Assembly (NCBI GenBank): GCA_948562205.1
Contig: CAOYAN010000008.1
Span: forward strand, 1 to 64,000
Direction of reading: 5' to 3'
DNA from: an uncultured Clostridia bacterium
GTDB lineage: Bacteria > Bacillota > Clostridia > TANB77 > CAG-465
DNA length: 64,000 nucleotides
Below are positions 38,865 through 47,261 of this stretch, piece by piece (the stretch's first letter is position 1; the number at the start of each line of letters is the position of its first letter). The position numbers and the translations under genes were made by a program. The notes under the pieces are model-generated. The model did not search any database. It saw nothing but the letters and a program-made list of their open reading frames with translations, and was not told the DNA's origin.

Positions 38865-38893
38865 ATTATATCACACCATTTCTACGATTTCAA
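38865..38893 (-). promoter_or_regulatory. Sigma-A promoter of groES-groEL
   Basis: TTGAAA (38888..38893), a 17-nt spacer and TATAAT (38865..38870), with the CIRCE starting 3 nt downstream of the -10 box. Confidence 0.9.
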
Positions 38894-38994
38894 GAACTTC
38901 ACAAAACTTTCACAAAATAACAATTTATCGACAAAAAATTAAGTCAAGCCCTATATACATTATAGTATATATTCAACTTGTACAAATTTTATTA

Positions 38995-39020
38995 CAAAAA
39001 AGCCACCAAATTGGTGGCCT
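38995..39020 (-). terminator. Intrinsic terminator of recA-recX-deoD-scpA
   Basis: Palindrome GCCACCAA-T-TTGGTGGC followed by six T on the minus strand, immediately after the scpA stop. Confidence 0.88.
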
Positions 39021-39022
39021 AT

Positions 39023-39820
39023 CTATTCCATTATATTTGCTAAATCAATTTTAATATTTACTTCATCTTTTTTAGTAACATTAATATCTGAAAATAAATA
39101 TTTTTGCTCAATATCTACTTGTTTTAATTTACTAAGCTCTAATACTCCAAGAAAAGCTGTTACTACTTCTATATTATCACATACATTACTATTAAATACA
39201 GAATTAAACACCATATTATTATTATCATTTAAATAATTTACTATCTGTTTTACTTTATCTTGTACTGTTACTTTTTCATATACAGCGAGTTTATTTAATT
39301 CTTCTGCTTTTTTATTTATTTTGTTAGCATTTCTATAAAGTATTCTAGTATAAACTTCAAACATGTCTTGAGCTGAAAAACTATCTCCAGTATATTCAAG
39401 TTTAGTATTAAAGTTTATCTTTTCAAATGGTTTTGTAAATGATCCAAAATTTTGTGAGTACATTTCATTTATCATCTCTGCAACTTCCCTGTATTTTTTA
39501 TATGCAATAATTTTATTTATAATATCTTCTTCTGATACTACTTCTTCATCTTCTTTAGGCTCTATCTCAGGTAACAATTTCCTTGCCTTTATATCAAGTA
39601 GAGTAGCCGCCATCACGATAAATTCTGATGCTACTTCTATATTTCCTTCATTCATTTCTTCTAAATAATTTACATATTCATCTGTTAAATCATTTAGTGA
39701 AATATCAAATATATTCATTTTATTTTTTGATATAAGAAAAAGTAATAAATCAAGTGGTCCTTCAAAATTGTCTATTACAAATCTATACTTTTCTTTCTTA
39801 TTTTTTATTATGTCTGACAT
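39023..39820 (-). CDS. scpA: Segregation and condensation protein A
   Basis: Kleisin subunit of the Smc-ScpA-ScpB condensin. Typical N-terminus FVIDNFEGPLDLLLFLISKNKMNIFDI, a middle with EVASEFIVMAATLLDIKARKLLP, and a C-terminal winged-helix part that binds Smc. 265 residues fit. Its ATG overlaps the deoD stop codon. scpB is not adjacent here. Confidence 0.95.
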   Translation of the reverse strand: MSDIIKNKKEKYRFVIDNFEGPLDLLLFLISKNKMNIFDISLNDLTDEYVNYLEEMNEGNIEVASEFIVMAATLLDIKARKLLPEIEPKEDEEVVSEEDIINKIIAYKKYREVAEMINEMYSQNFGSFTKPFEKINFNTKLEYTGDSFSAQDMFEVYTRILYRNANKINKKAEELNKLAVYEKVTVQDKVKQIVNYLNDNNNMVFNSVFNSNVCDNIEVVTAFLGVLELSKLKQVDIEQKYLFSDINVTKKDEVNIKIDLANIME

Positions 39821-40566
39821 TACACCATATCCTCTTTTTCACATTTTATAGCAAGCTCTAAAGCAAGCTCTATCATTTGATTTAGCCCTTTTTCTCTTTC
39901 ATTTGAGTCTATAGATTCACCAAGTATTGGATTATCAGATACAGTAAATATTGCAAGTGCATTTTTACCAGACATTAAAGCATTTATATATAATGCATTT
40001 GTCTCCATTTCTACACCTAATACATCTAATTTAGAGACTTCAACTAAAGCCTCCCTATCTTTATAAAATACATCAGAGGTAAATATAGTTCCAACTTTAA
40101 CATCATTTGTAATTTCAAGTAACTTATTTAATAATTTATCAGATGCAACAGGATATAACTCTTCTGCACCAACAGACACAGCATAGTTAGAATCAGTATC
40201 AACATCACGTGCCACTAATATATCTTTTAAATTTACACCTTTTGCCATATCACTTGCCACATCATTTGAAAGACTTCCTGCACTTCCAATACGTATTATA
40301 TTTTCTACATCATATCCATCAAATAATTCTTTTGAATATATTCCCATAGATGGGACACCCATTCCACTTCCTTGAACAGATATCTCAACTCCTTTATAAT
40401 GTCCTGTATATCCTAGCATTCCCCTTACATTATTATAACAAGTATAATCATCAAAATAATTTTCTACAATATATTTTGCTCTTAGTGGATCACCTGGCAT
40501 AAGTACAGTTTTTGCTATATCTCCTAGCCTTGCTTCATTATGTGGTGTTGGTACATTAATTTTCAA
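39820..40566 (-). CDS. deoD: Purine-nucleoside phosphorylase DeoD
   Basis: Splits purine (deoxy)nucleosides with phosphate to free base and sugar-1-phosphate. TVLMPGDPLRAKYI near the N-terminus, RIGSAGSLS, the substrate segment GVEMETNALY, and the catalytic Asp in FTVSDNP. The frame opens at a GTG (40575) overlapping the recX stop, but GAGGAG sits correctly for the TTG at 40566. 248 residues. Between recX and scpA in one operon. Confidence 0.95.
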   Translation of the reverse strand: MKINVPTPHNEARLGDIAKTVLMPGDPLRAKYIVENYFDDYTCYNNVRGMLGYTGHYKGVEISVQGSGMGVPSMGIYSKELFDGYDVENIIRIGSAGSLSNDVASDMAKGVNLKDILVARDVDTDSNYAVSVGAEELYPVASDKLLNKLLEITNDVKVGTIFTSDVFYKDREALVEVSKLDVLGVEMETNALYINALMSGKNALAIFTVSDNPILGESIDSNEREKGLNQMIELALELAIKCEKEDMV

Positions 40567-40571
40567 TATAA

Positions 40572-40994
40572 TCACTCCTCAAAATCAAATGAGCATTGAG
40601 ACAGTCCTCTCCTATATAAATATTTTTTTACTTTTATTTCTTCCATATTTTTTAACTTTCCATTAAGTAATTTTTTTATTAGCTCATTTTCGTAATCTGT
40701 TTCTTTTAGTTTTTCTACTTTTTCCTCAATTATATACTTTTTTATTCCTTTTTGCAATAGTTTTTGTTTTATCTCAAAAATAGAATAATTTAAAAGATGC
40801 ATACATTGGCGTATATATGCATCTACATATTCTTCATCATTAATATAATCTATTTTTATAAGATAATTAATAACTTCATCTATTGTATCATCGGAAAAAT
40901 TACTTTTCTTAAGTTTTAGGCGTACTTCATATTCAGTTTTTTTAGCAGTTACCAAATATCTTACAGCCTTCTCCTTAGCAACTTCAAATTCCAT
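40572..40994 (-). CDS. recX: RecX, RecA regulator
   Basis: Modulates RecA filaments. Three-helix repeats are visible: AVRYLVTAKKTEYEVRLKL and KIDYINDEEYVDAYIRQCM are the clearest. At 140 residues it is shorter than the Bacillus protein (about 260), as in many clostridia. It lies 9 nt after recA. Confidence 0.9.
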   Translation of the reverse strand: MEFEVAKEKAVRYLVTAKKTEYEVRLKLKKSNFSDDTIDEVINYLIKIDYINDEEYVDAYIRQCMHLLNYSIFEIKQKLLQKGIKKYIIEEKVEKLKETDYENELIKKLLNGKLKNMEEIKVKKYLYRRGLSQCSFDFEE

Positions 40995-41003
40995 AAGATA
41001 CTC

Positions 41004-42062
41004 CTATTCTTCTATTTCCTCTTCATCTTCAGCAGTTTCAGCTTCAGGAATTTCTCCCATACTCTTTTCGAAAGCAGCATTGAAATTATCTCTTACTTTC
41101 TTTTCTATTTCTGCCATTATTTCTGGATTTTCTTTTAAGTATGATTTTGCATTTTCTCTACCTTGGCCAATCTTTTGATCATTATATGCAAACCAAGCTC
41201 CACTCTTATTTACAATATCCATATCTGTTGCAAGATCTAGAACACATCCCTCATTAGATATTCCTTTTCCATAAACAATATCAAAAATAGCTTCTCTAAA
41301 TGGTGGTGCAACTTTATTTTTTACAACTTTAACTTTAGTTCTAGTTCCCATTACTTCACCATTTACTTTTATAGCTTCTTGTTTTCTTACATCAAGTCTT
41401 ACAGATGCATAGAATTTTAATGCTCTACCACCTGGTGTAGTTTCAGGATTTCCAAACATTACACCTACTTTTTCACGTAATTGATTAATAAAGATTGCAA
41501 CAGTATTTGACTTATTAAGTACACCTGTTATCTTTCTTAAAGCTTGTGACATAAGTCTTGCTTGTAAACCAACATGACTATCTCCCATTTCACCATCAAT
41601 TTCAGCTTTTGGTACAAGTGCAGCAACTGAGTCAATAGTTATAATATCTACTGCTCCACTTCTTATCAATTGTTCTGCTATCTCTAATGCTTGTTCTCCT
41701 GTATCTGGTTGAGCAACAATTAAATTATCTACATCTACTCCAAGATTTCTAGCATATACTGGATCTAATGCATGTTCTGCATCTATAAATGCTGCAATAC
41801 CACCTTGTTTTTGAGCTTCTGCTATTGCATGTAGTGCAACTGTTGTTTTACCTGATGATTCAGGCCCAAATATTTCAATAATTCTTCCTCTTGGAAATCC
41901 TCCAATTCCCAAAGCAATGTCTAAGCTTAATGCTCCAGATGGAATAGAGTCAATACTTACATTTCCAACTTCCCCAAGCTTCATTACTGCACCTTTTCCA
42001 AAATTTTTCTCAATTTGTGCCATTGCTATATCTAGTGCTTTTTTTCTTTCTTCAGATATCAT
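41004..42062 (-). CDS. recA: Recombinase RecA
   Basis: Strand-exchange protein and co-protease for LexA. Walker [10 protein letters not shown] near residue 66, the L1/L2 regions, [22 protein letters not shown], and an acidic C-terminal tail. 352 residues, without an intein. A LexA-like box overlaps its promoter region, consistent with SOS control. Confidence 0.98.
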   Translation of the reverse strand: MISEERKKALDIAMAQIEKNFGKGAVMKLGEVGNVSIDSIPSGALSLDIALGIGGFPRGRIIEIFGPESSGKTTVALHAIAEAQKQGGIAAFIDAEHALDPVYARNLGVDVDNLIVAQPDTGEQALEIAEQLIRSGAVDIITIDSVAALVPKAEIDGEMGDSHVGLQARLMSQALRKITGVLNKSNTVAIFINQLREKVGVMFGNPETTPGGRALKFYASVRLDVRKQEAIKVNGEVMGTRTKVKVVKNKVAPPFREAIFDIVYGKGISNEGCVLDLATDMDIVNKSGAWFAYNDQKIGQGRENAKSYLKENPEIMAEIEKKVRDNFNAAFEKSMGEIPEAETAEDEEEIEE

Positions 42063-42085
42063 AATATTTCCCCCTTAACGTGCTT

Positions 42086-42099
42086 CAAACGTTTGTTCG
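42086..42099 (-). promoter_or_regulatory. LexA (SOS) box of recA
   Basis: CGAACAAACGTTTG fits the Gram-positive LexA/DinR consensus CGAACRNRYGTTYC except for the last base. It begins 5 nt downstream of the -10 box. Confidence 0.85.
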
Positions 42100-42104
42100 A
42101 TATG

Positions 42105-42133
42105 ATTATATACCTAAAAAAAGGATTTGTCAA
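42105..42133 (-). promoter_or_regulatory. Consensus sigma-A promoter of recA
   Basis: TTGACA (42128..42133), a 17-nt spacer and TATAAT (42105..42110), both perfect. Confidence 0.92.
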
Positions 42134-42156
42134 CTATTTTTTTTAAATTTTAAAAA

Positions 42157-43767
42157 TTAATATACTTTTTCATCTGTAGATTGATTTAACAATTTATTAA
42201 TACTATTATTTATCATATCTATTGTATCTGAAGGTTTATAAAAATAATAACCTTGTACAAGTTTTACTCCAAATTTTTTTAATATATCTAATTCCTCTTT
42301 ACTTTCTACTCCAACAACTAATATATTTACTCCATTTACAAGACCAAAAGTAACAAGCTCATTAATATATTTTTGCTTTTGAATATCATTTACTATACCT
42401 CTAACAAGTGACATATCTGGAATAATGTAATCTACATCTAAAAAATTTATATCATCTATTGTAAGGGTACCTGTACCAAATTGGTCAAGTGCTACAAGTC
42501 CACTATGTTCATGTATAGTTTGAATAATAAGTTGTAATTTAGATAAATCTTGTTTTTCATAGTTGTGAAATTCTACAACAATTTTATTTCTTGCCATCAT
42601 ATCATAAAGTCTTGGCTTATTTATATATTTTTCATAACTTACAAGATCTGTATTAACAAACAATATATTTGATTCCTTGTTTATAATTTTTTCAAATTCA
42701 TCTATTCCATTTATAAATAAAGCTTGTTGTAATCTTTCATTTTTTCCAGTCTCTACTGCATAATTTAGTAGTTCTAATATTTCAACTTTTTTATTACTCT
42801 TTATTCTAGTAAATACTTCATATCCAAATACACTACAAGATTGTAAATCAATTACTGGTTGATAAACTGATTTTACTTTTTTCCTACTTATAATATTATC
42901 AATTAAATTATCTAATTCAGTAGTTGACATATCGTCAAATTCTGATGATTCTTCTTTTACTTCGTCTATTAATTCTTCTGTTTCTATGCTTGCCAAAGTA
43001 AAATATGAATTTATAAATTCTATATACTTATTTTTTGTTAATTTATATTTATTATATACTTCTACACTTTTAGCTTTTGCATCTGAGTCCTTAACATCAA
43101 TTAAAAGGTAAAATAATTCTTTACTACCACTAAGCTCATTTGCCAAAAATTTCATATTATCATAAGTTACTTCGCCCTCATTTAAAAACTTATCATGATA
43201 TTTTATAAGTGTAAGTATTATCTGTTTTTCTTTATCTGAAAATTCAAATCTATTTAAAATTCCTACTGCAAGTTCAACTGATTTATCATCATGACCTACA
43301 AAGCTTTCTCTTCCTTCTTCTGATATAGTTTTAACATATGGTTTACCTATATCATGTAATAACATTGTCCATTTTAAAACTTTTTTTTGCCAATCTCCTA
43401 TTGGTATTTGTGGATTTCCAACAGCCTCAATTGTAGTTAGAATATGTTTAAATACTCCATACTTATGATATGGTGAATTTTGTTGACAATTTATAACATT
43501 TTCACCATACTTATTAACTTCATAAAATTCTGGAAATTGTCTTCTAAATATTGGATCTTGGCTAACTTTTGTTAATATAAACGCAACATTTTCATCACAT
43601 AATATATTAGTATATGTCTCTGTAAGCATATGTGGATTTTCATCATATATTTTTAAGTTTGCTATAATTGATCTAATTTTTGCAAGTTCTCTTGCATCCA
43701 TTATACTTGCTGATATGTTTACCATATCCATATCAAAAACACCTTCATAGCCCTCATACCTAGTCAT
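42157..43767 (-). CDS. HD domain of CCA-enzyme type fused to a degenerate EAL domain
   Basis: 536 residues. The N-terminal half (about 85-230) is an HD domain most like the one in tRNA nucleotidyltransferases: CQQNSPYHKYGVFKHIL, then LLHDIGKP and VGHDDKS. The C-terminal half (about 295-530) is an EAL fold: YQPVIDL, YEVFTR for the EAL motif, DQFGTG for DDFGTG, IIPDMS for IKIDxS, and VQGYYFYKP. The lost metal Asp and lost Lys suggest it binds rather than cuts cyclic-di-GMP. The HD histidine/aspartate pair appears intact. GAGAGG precedes the ATG. A signalling phosphohydrolase is a fair guess; the substrate is unknown. Confidence 0.82.
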   Translation of the reverse strand: MTRYEGYEGVFDMDMVNISASIMDARELAKIRSIIANLKIYDENPHMLTETYTNILCDENVAFILTKVSQDPIFRRQFPEFYEVNKYGENVINCQQNSPYHKYGVFKHILTTIEAVGNPQIPIGDWQKKVLKWTMLLHDIGKPYVKTISEEGRESFVGHDDKSVELAVGILNRFEFSDKEKQIILTLIKYHDKFLNEGEVTYDNMKFLANELSGSKELFYLLIDVKDSDAKAKSVEVYNKYKLTKNKYIEFINSYFTLASIETEELIDEVKEESSEFDDMSTTELDNLIDNIISRKKVKSVYQPVIDLQSCSVFGYEVFTRIKSNKKVEILELLNYAVETGKNERLQQALFINGIDEFEKIINKESNILFVNTDLVSYEKYINKPRLYDMMARNKIVVEFHNYEKQDLSKLQLIIQTIHEHSGLVALDQFGTGTLTIDDINFLDVDYIIPDMSLVRGIVNDIQKQKYINELVTFGLVNGVNILVVGVESKEELDILKKFGVKLVQGYYFYKPSDTIDMINNSINKLLNQSTDEKVY

Positions 43768-43913
43768 ATAAAAACCTCTCTCTCAAATTATTTCTATCAT
43801 AATGATACTATAAAAAGTTAAAAATTGCAATATTAATATTTTATTATTAATTTAGCATATACTTATATTAAAATGTAATTTAATTGCATTTTTTACTTTT
43901 TTTCTCATTTTAG

Positions 43914-43942
43914 TTGACATTTTCACATTTTAAATGTATAAT
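43914..43942 (+). promoter_or_regulatory. Consensus sigma-A promoter of rplM-rpsI
   Basis: TTGACA (43914..43919), a 17-nt spacer and TATAAT (43937..43942), both perfect. Confidence 0.92.
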
Positions 43943-43955
43943 ATATGAGTATTAA

Positions 43956-43990
43956 TAGTTAGTCAACTATACCCCGGAAAAGTTGAACTA
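43956..43990 (+). promoter_or_regulatory. Leader hairpin of rplM (L13-leader-like)
   Basis: TCAAC pairs with GTTGA and, outside an internal loop, TAGT with ACTA, around a loop with ACCCCGGAAA. It starts within about 15 nt of the expected transcript start. A ribosomal-protein leader for L13 is known in Firmicutes and is thought to mediate autoregulation; this hairpin is in the right place and of the right size. Confidence 0.55.
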
Positions 43991-44024
43991 TCTACATCAA
44001 TTTATTTTAGGAGGAAATTCAATT

Positions 44025-44459
44025 ATGAATAATACTACACATAGCGTAAAAGCTAGCGAAATCGAAAAAAAATGGTATGTGATAGATGCAGCACAAAAAC
44101 CTCTTGGTAGAGTTGCAACAGAAGCAGCTAGATTACTAAAAGGAAAACACAAACCAACTTACTCTACACATCTTGATTGTGGAGATTATGTAATAGTTAT
44201 AAACTCAGATAAGATAGTTTTAACTGGTAATAAATTAAACAATAAAGTTTACAGACATCATTCTGGTTACATCGGTGGAATGAAAGAAACTTCTTATAAA
44301 GACCTAATGGCTAATAATTCTGATAAAGCTTTATTATTAGCAGTAAAAGGTATGTTACCTAAAAATACATTAGGAAGAGAAATGCTTACCAAATTAAGAG
44401 TATTTAAAGGCGAAGAGCACAATCACGAAGCTCAAAAACCTGAAAAATGGGAATTTTAG
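44025..44459 (+). CDS. rplM: Ribosomal protein L13
   Basis: Large-subunit protein. KWYVIDAAQKPLGRVATEAARLL and the GYIGGMKE and GMLPKN segments are diagnostic. The frame is open from 43983, but AGGAGG fits the ATG at 44025 (144 residues), and the upstream part is the structured leader. First gene of rplM-rpsI. Confidence 0.97.
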   Translation: MNNTTHSVKASEIEKKWYVIDAAQKPLGRVATEAARLLKGKHKPTYSTHLDCGDYVIVINSDKIVLTGNKLNNKVYRHHSGYIGGMKETSYKDLMANNSDKALLLAVKGMLPKNTLGREMLTKLRVFKGEEHNHEAQKPEKWEF

Positions 44460-44471
44460 GAGGAATAAGAA

Positions 44472-44867
44472 ATGGCAAAGAAAGAATACATTTATGCAAC
44501 AGGAAAAAGAAAATCTTCAATAGCTAGAGTAAACATCATTCCTGGAACTGGAAAAATAACTGTAAATAAAAAAGATATGAATGAAATGTTTACATTAGAT
44601 ACATTAAAAGCTATTATTTTAAAACCATTCAATGTTGCTAACATGATGGAAAAATATGACGTAGAAGCTACAGTACATGGTGGTGGATTTGCTGGTCAAG
44701 CAGGAGCTATAGCTCATGGTATTGCAAAAGCACTTGCAACTACAGATCCTGAAGTTCGTACTATATTAAAAAGAAATGGTCTTTTAACTAGAGATTCTAG
44801 AGTAAAAGAAAGAAGAAAATATGGTCTTAAAAAAGCAAGAAAAGCACCACAATTCAGCAAAAGATAA
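44472..44867 (+). CDS. rpsI: Ribosomal protein S9
   Basis: Small-subunit protein reaching the P-site tRNA through its C-terminal tail. [13 protein letters not shown] at the start, [20 protein letters not shown] in the middle, and the terminal [12 protein letters not shown]. 131 residues. AGGAGG precedes the ATG, 12 nt after rplM. Confidence 0.98.
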   Translation: MAKKEYIYATGKRKSSIARVNIIPGTGKITVNKKDMNEMFTLDTLKAIILKPFNVANMMEKYDVEATVHGGGFAGQAGAIAHGIAKALATTDPEVRTILKRNGLLTRDSRVKERRKYGLKKARKAPQFSKR

Positions 44868-44889
44868 GAAGCTTTTTATACAGAATATC

Positions 44890-44923
44890 AAAACCTCAGA
44901 AGTCTCAATACTTCCGAGGTTTT
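44890..44923 (+). terminator. Terminator of rplM-rpsI
   Basis: AAAACCTCAGAAGT pairs with ACTTCCGAGGTTTT (one mismatch), ending in a T run, 23 nt after the rpsI stop. Confidence 0.85.
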
Positions 44924-44931
44924 ATATTATT

Positions 44932-45178
44932 AAATTAATTTATCAATATCTCTTTTGCTATAAAATATATGTAATACTATCATAATATTATTTTTAATTG
45001 TATAAAAAATAGTAAAATTTTTTAAATATATTCTATACCAATTATATTTTCTATTTTTATCAGTCCTATATACTTCAAATATTTATGGATGATTTACTCT
45101 AAGTTTAATAGACTTTTCGATATTGTCTACTAAATTATTAGCTACATTTATATTTTTTAGTTCAAAAGATATAAGATT
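44932..45178 (-). pseudogene. Remnant of a RelE/ParE-family toxin
   Basis: Read on the minus strand, frames give NVANNLVDNIEKSIKLRVNHP, then a stop, then IFEVYRTDKNRKYNWYRIYL, KNFTIFYTIKNN, and after a frameshift IFYSKRDIDKLI. This is the pattern of RelE/ParE toxins (YR...NYxIFYxI...V.IL.I.Y.kRD...LL). The N-terminus is missing, one TAA and one frameshift interrupt the frame, and no antitoxin gene remains. Clearly inactive. Confidence 0.75.
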
Positions 45179-45193
45179 TTATACAGATATCAA

Positions 45194-45227
45194 AAAATCT
45201 CAGAAGTATCATTTCTTCTGAGATTTT
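45194..45227 (-). terminator. Terminator of the small zinc-ribbon gene
   Basis: AAAATCTCAGAAG pairs perfectly with CTTCTGAGATTTT around an 8-nt loop, followed by T on the minus strand. Confidence 0.85.
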
Positions 45228-45232
45228 TATTC

Positions 45233-45400
45233 TTAATAATTATTTCTTTGTTGTTTTCTTGCATTTCTGCATTCTTTACATCTTACTGGTTGATTTGTAA
45301 ATCCTTTTTCTGCATAAAATGCTTGCTCACCAGCAGTAAAAACAAATTCTTTTCCACAATCTTTACATTTAAGTGTGATATCTTCATAATTTGATTCCAT
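45233..45400 (-). CDS. Small zinc-ribbon protein (55 residues)
   Basis: Short protein beginning MESNYEDITLKCKDCGKEF with two CxxC pairs (CKDC near residue 12 and CKEC near 43) separated by TAGEQAFYAEKGFTNQPVR, then a basic tail ARKQQRNN. It matches the small zinc-ribbon family (probable zinc-binding, zf-trcl type) common in Firmicutes. AAGGAGGG precedes the ATG. It has its own promoter and terminator. Role unknown, possibly RNA or ribosome related. Confidence 0.88.
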   Translation of the reverse strand: MESNYEDITLKCKDCGKEFVFTAGEQAFYAEKGFTNQPVRCKECRNARKQQRNNY

Positions 45401-45508
45401 TTTTTAACCCTCCTTCTAGAAATTTTTGAATTACTTTTTTACTTGACCAATCTAAAAAGAAGGTAAAATATTTTAAAATAATTTCACGTTTCTTGCGAAA
45501 CTTTTTAT

Positions 45509-45537
45509 AGTATATCATAAATCTAAGTAAAATACAA
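45509..45537 (-). promoter_or_regulatory. Sigma-A promoter of the 55-residue zinc-ribbon gene
   Basis: TTGTAT (45532..45537), a 17-nt spacer and TATACT (45509..45514). The leader of about 100 nt contains a small hairpin GTTTC-GCAA-GAAAC with a GNRA-type tetraloop. Confidence 0.6.
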
Positions 45538-45583
45538 GCTTTTTTAGTATATTTATAAAAATATATTCATATTTAATTTATAT

Positions 45584-46023
45584 TTATTCATATTTTCCTG
45601 GTACTACTTTCTTTTCAAGAAATTTTAAATTGTCTGGTAAATGATAACTCTTAATATGCTTAAACTCTTCAAGTTTTATATTTCCCATATGATCAGCCTT
45701 AAAAGTAATCTCATCTATTCCAATTGTATCATGTGGACCAAGATATGGATAACTAATAAATGTAATAATAATATTAGATCTTTCTTGTTCAATTTTCTTT
45801 AAATTAACAGTATAATACATTACTTGTGGTAACTTTACATAGTAATCTTTATAAAACTCATCTGAGACCTGTTTAATCCTACCTAAATATGTATTATAAT
45901 TGCCTGATCACATTTTGAATTATTACTAATTTGTGCAACACATAGATTATCTTTAATAGAAAATACATTATATAAAACTAAACATGCTATAAGAAAGGTA
46001 CATACTAAAATTATTTTTTTCAA
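45584..46023 (-). pseudogene. DUF3888-like secreted protein, frameshifted
   Basis: A TTG at 46023 after AGGTGAG opens a frame with a signal peptide (KKIILVCTFLIACLVLYNVF). It ends at a TAG near 45886. In the next frame the protein continues as NYNTYLGRIKQVSDEFYKDYYV and runs to 45584 through YPYLGPHDTIGIDEITFKAD and EEFKHIKSYHL, resembling the DUF3888 domain. The shift lies near 45895-45905. The part from an internal ATG at 45820 (78 residues) remains open but would lack the signal peptide. Probably a recent pseudogene. Confidence 0.65.
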
Positions 46024-46054
46024 ATTACTCACCTATATAATTATATTCTAATCT

Positions 46055-46372
46055 TCATTTAATATAATTATATAATCTTACATATTTATCTACATCAATA
46101 TTATCTTTAAATAACACTTTCATATCTCCATTTTTTATCAAATTTTCTTTTTGTAATTTTGATAATTTCTTTATATGAAATTCTAATTTAGATGCATATA
46201 CTCTATTTTCAGTTTGCTATACACATTCTAATTTTTGAGATAAATGAGTCTTTGTATATTTAGCACATTTTTCAGTTTTATTAAAATGTTCACTCATTCT
46301 ACGATTTATATCTGTTGTTATACCTGTATATATTGAATTATCCTCACATCTTAACATATAAACATAATACAT
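46055..46372 (-). pseudogene. GIY-YIG nuclease-family gene with an amber stop
   Basis: The frame starts YYVYMLRCEDNSIYTGITTD, the GIY-YIG signature, then NRRMSEHF, as in the UPF0213/YhbQ group. At 46217..46219 a TAG interrupts it where relatives usually have Trp (TGG), and the frame continues with QTENRVYASKLEFHIKKLSK, a conserved C-terminal block, to a TGA at 46055. One G-to-A change explains the break. Confidence 0.82.
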
Positions 46373-46380
46373 ATATTACC

Positions 46381-46806
46381 TCAAAATTTCTTTCTTAAAA
46401 AATAATCAATTGTACCTGGTGGACAGTCTTCAAATGTTGCATATACTTCATATCCCATTTTTTCATAAAAGCCTCTTGCTTGAAAATTCCATGTTTCCAT
46501 TCTAACACCTAAAGCATTATTTTTTACTGCACATTCTTCCACCTTTTTTATTAGCATTGTACCAATTCCATTTTTCCTATAATTTTCATCTAGCCATAAT
46601 TCATCAAGAAAATACCAACCAAATTTAATACTACCGACTGCACCACCAATTAATTTTTCATTATCATATACACCAAAATTATGATATTTAACTTCTACAT
46701 CTGAATTTTTTCTAATCCATTCACATTTACTTTTGTTAAACTCATGTAAATTATCACTTATTATATCTGCAAATTTTTTACTACTATTACTTTTTATACA
46801 AACCAT
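46381..46806 (-). CDS. GNAT-family N-acetyltransferase
   Basis: Acetyl-CoA transfer to an amine is expected. The CoA-binding motif is ENYRKNGIGTMLIKKVEE, followed by GVRMETWNFQARGFYEKMGYEV. 141 residues; the ATG at 46806 after GAGGTG is preferred to the TTG at 46818. Substrate unknown. Follows another GNAT gene by 14 nt. Confidence 0.88.
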   Translation of the reverse strand: MVCIKSNSSKKFADIISDNLHEFNKSKCEWIRKNSDVEVKYHNFGVYDNEKLIGGAVGSIKFGWYFLDELWLDENYRKNGIGTMLIKKVEECAVKNNALGVRMETWNFQARGFYEKMGYEVYATFEDCPPGTIDYFLRKKF

Positions 46807-46820
46807 ATTACACCTCAAAA

Positions 46821-47231
46821 TTAAAATAATACCATACCTGCTCCAAGCCCTGCCTCATTTCTTGTAGAAAATCCAAACTTTTTATAAAAGTCCTCTTTAC
46901 CACTTGAAGCTCCAAGATATGTTCTAATACTAGGATTTATCTTTTTTAATTCATCTACTTTATTTAATATATTAACCATTATATTAGATCCTATATTTTT
47001 AGATTGATACTCTGGAATAACCATTATATCTTGAATGTACAAAAAAATAGTTTTATCGCCAATAATTCTTCCAAAACCTATTATATTATCATCATCATAA
47101 ACACATAATGTATATATAGAATTTTTAAGTGCCTCATCTACTATTTCTTCTTTTCTCTCTCCCCAACCAACTTTATTTGTTAAATAATTAAATTCTTTTG
47201 CAGTTGGTAATTTTTCCACATACTTTATCAC
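46821..47231 (-). CDS. GNAT-family N-acetyltransferase
   Basis: 136 residues. IIGFGRIIGDKTIFLYIQDIMVIPEYQSKNIGSNIM is the strand plus CoA-binding loop typical of the family, and GKEDFYKKFGF lies near the end. The C-terminal GAGMVLF motif is common in one uncharacterised GNAT subgroup. Adjacent to a second GNAT gene downstream, likely one transcript. Confidence 0.88.
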   Translation of the reverse strand: MIKYVEKLPTAKEFNYLTNKVGWGERKEEIVDEALKNSIYTLCVYDDDNIIGFGRIIGDKTIFLYIQDIMVIPEYQSKNIGSNIMVNILNKVDELKKINPSIRTYLGASSGKEDFYKKFGFSTRNEAGLGAGMVLF

Positions 47232-47261
47232 TATAATCCCTCCTCTTACTACTATTATACA

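Larger units (their letters stand above)
44874..45227. repeat. Two related hairpin units flanking a toxin remnant
   Basis: TTTTATACAGAATATCAAAA (44874..44893) and its near copy lacking one A (45177..45195) each lead into a similar hairpin with a CTCAGAAGT arm (ends at 44923 and 45227). They are direct repeats, about 300 bases apart, and enclose the RelE/ParE remnant. Confidence 0.7.
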
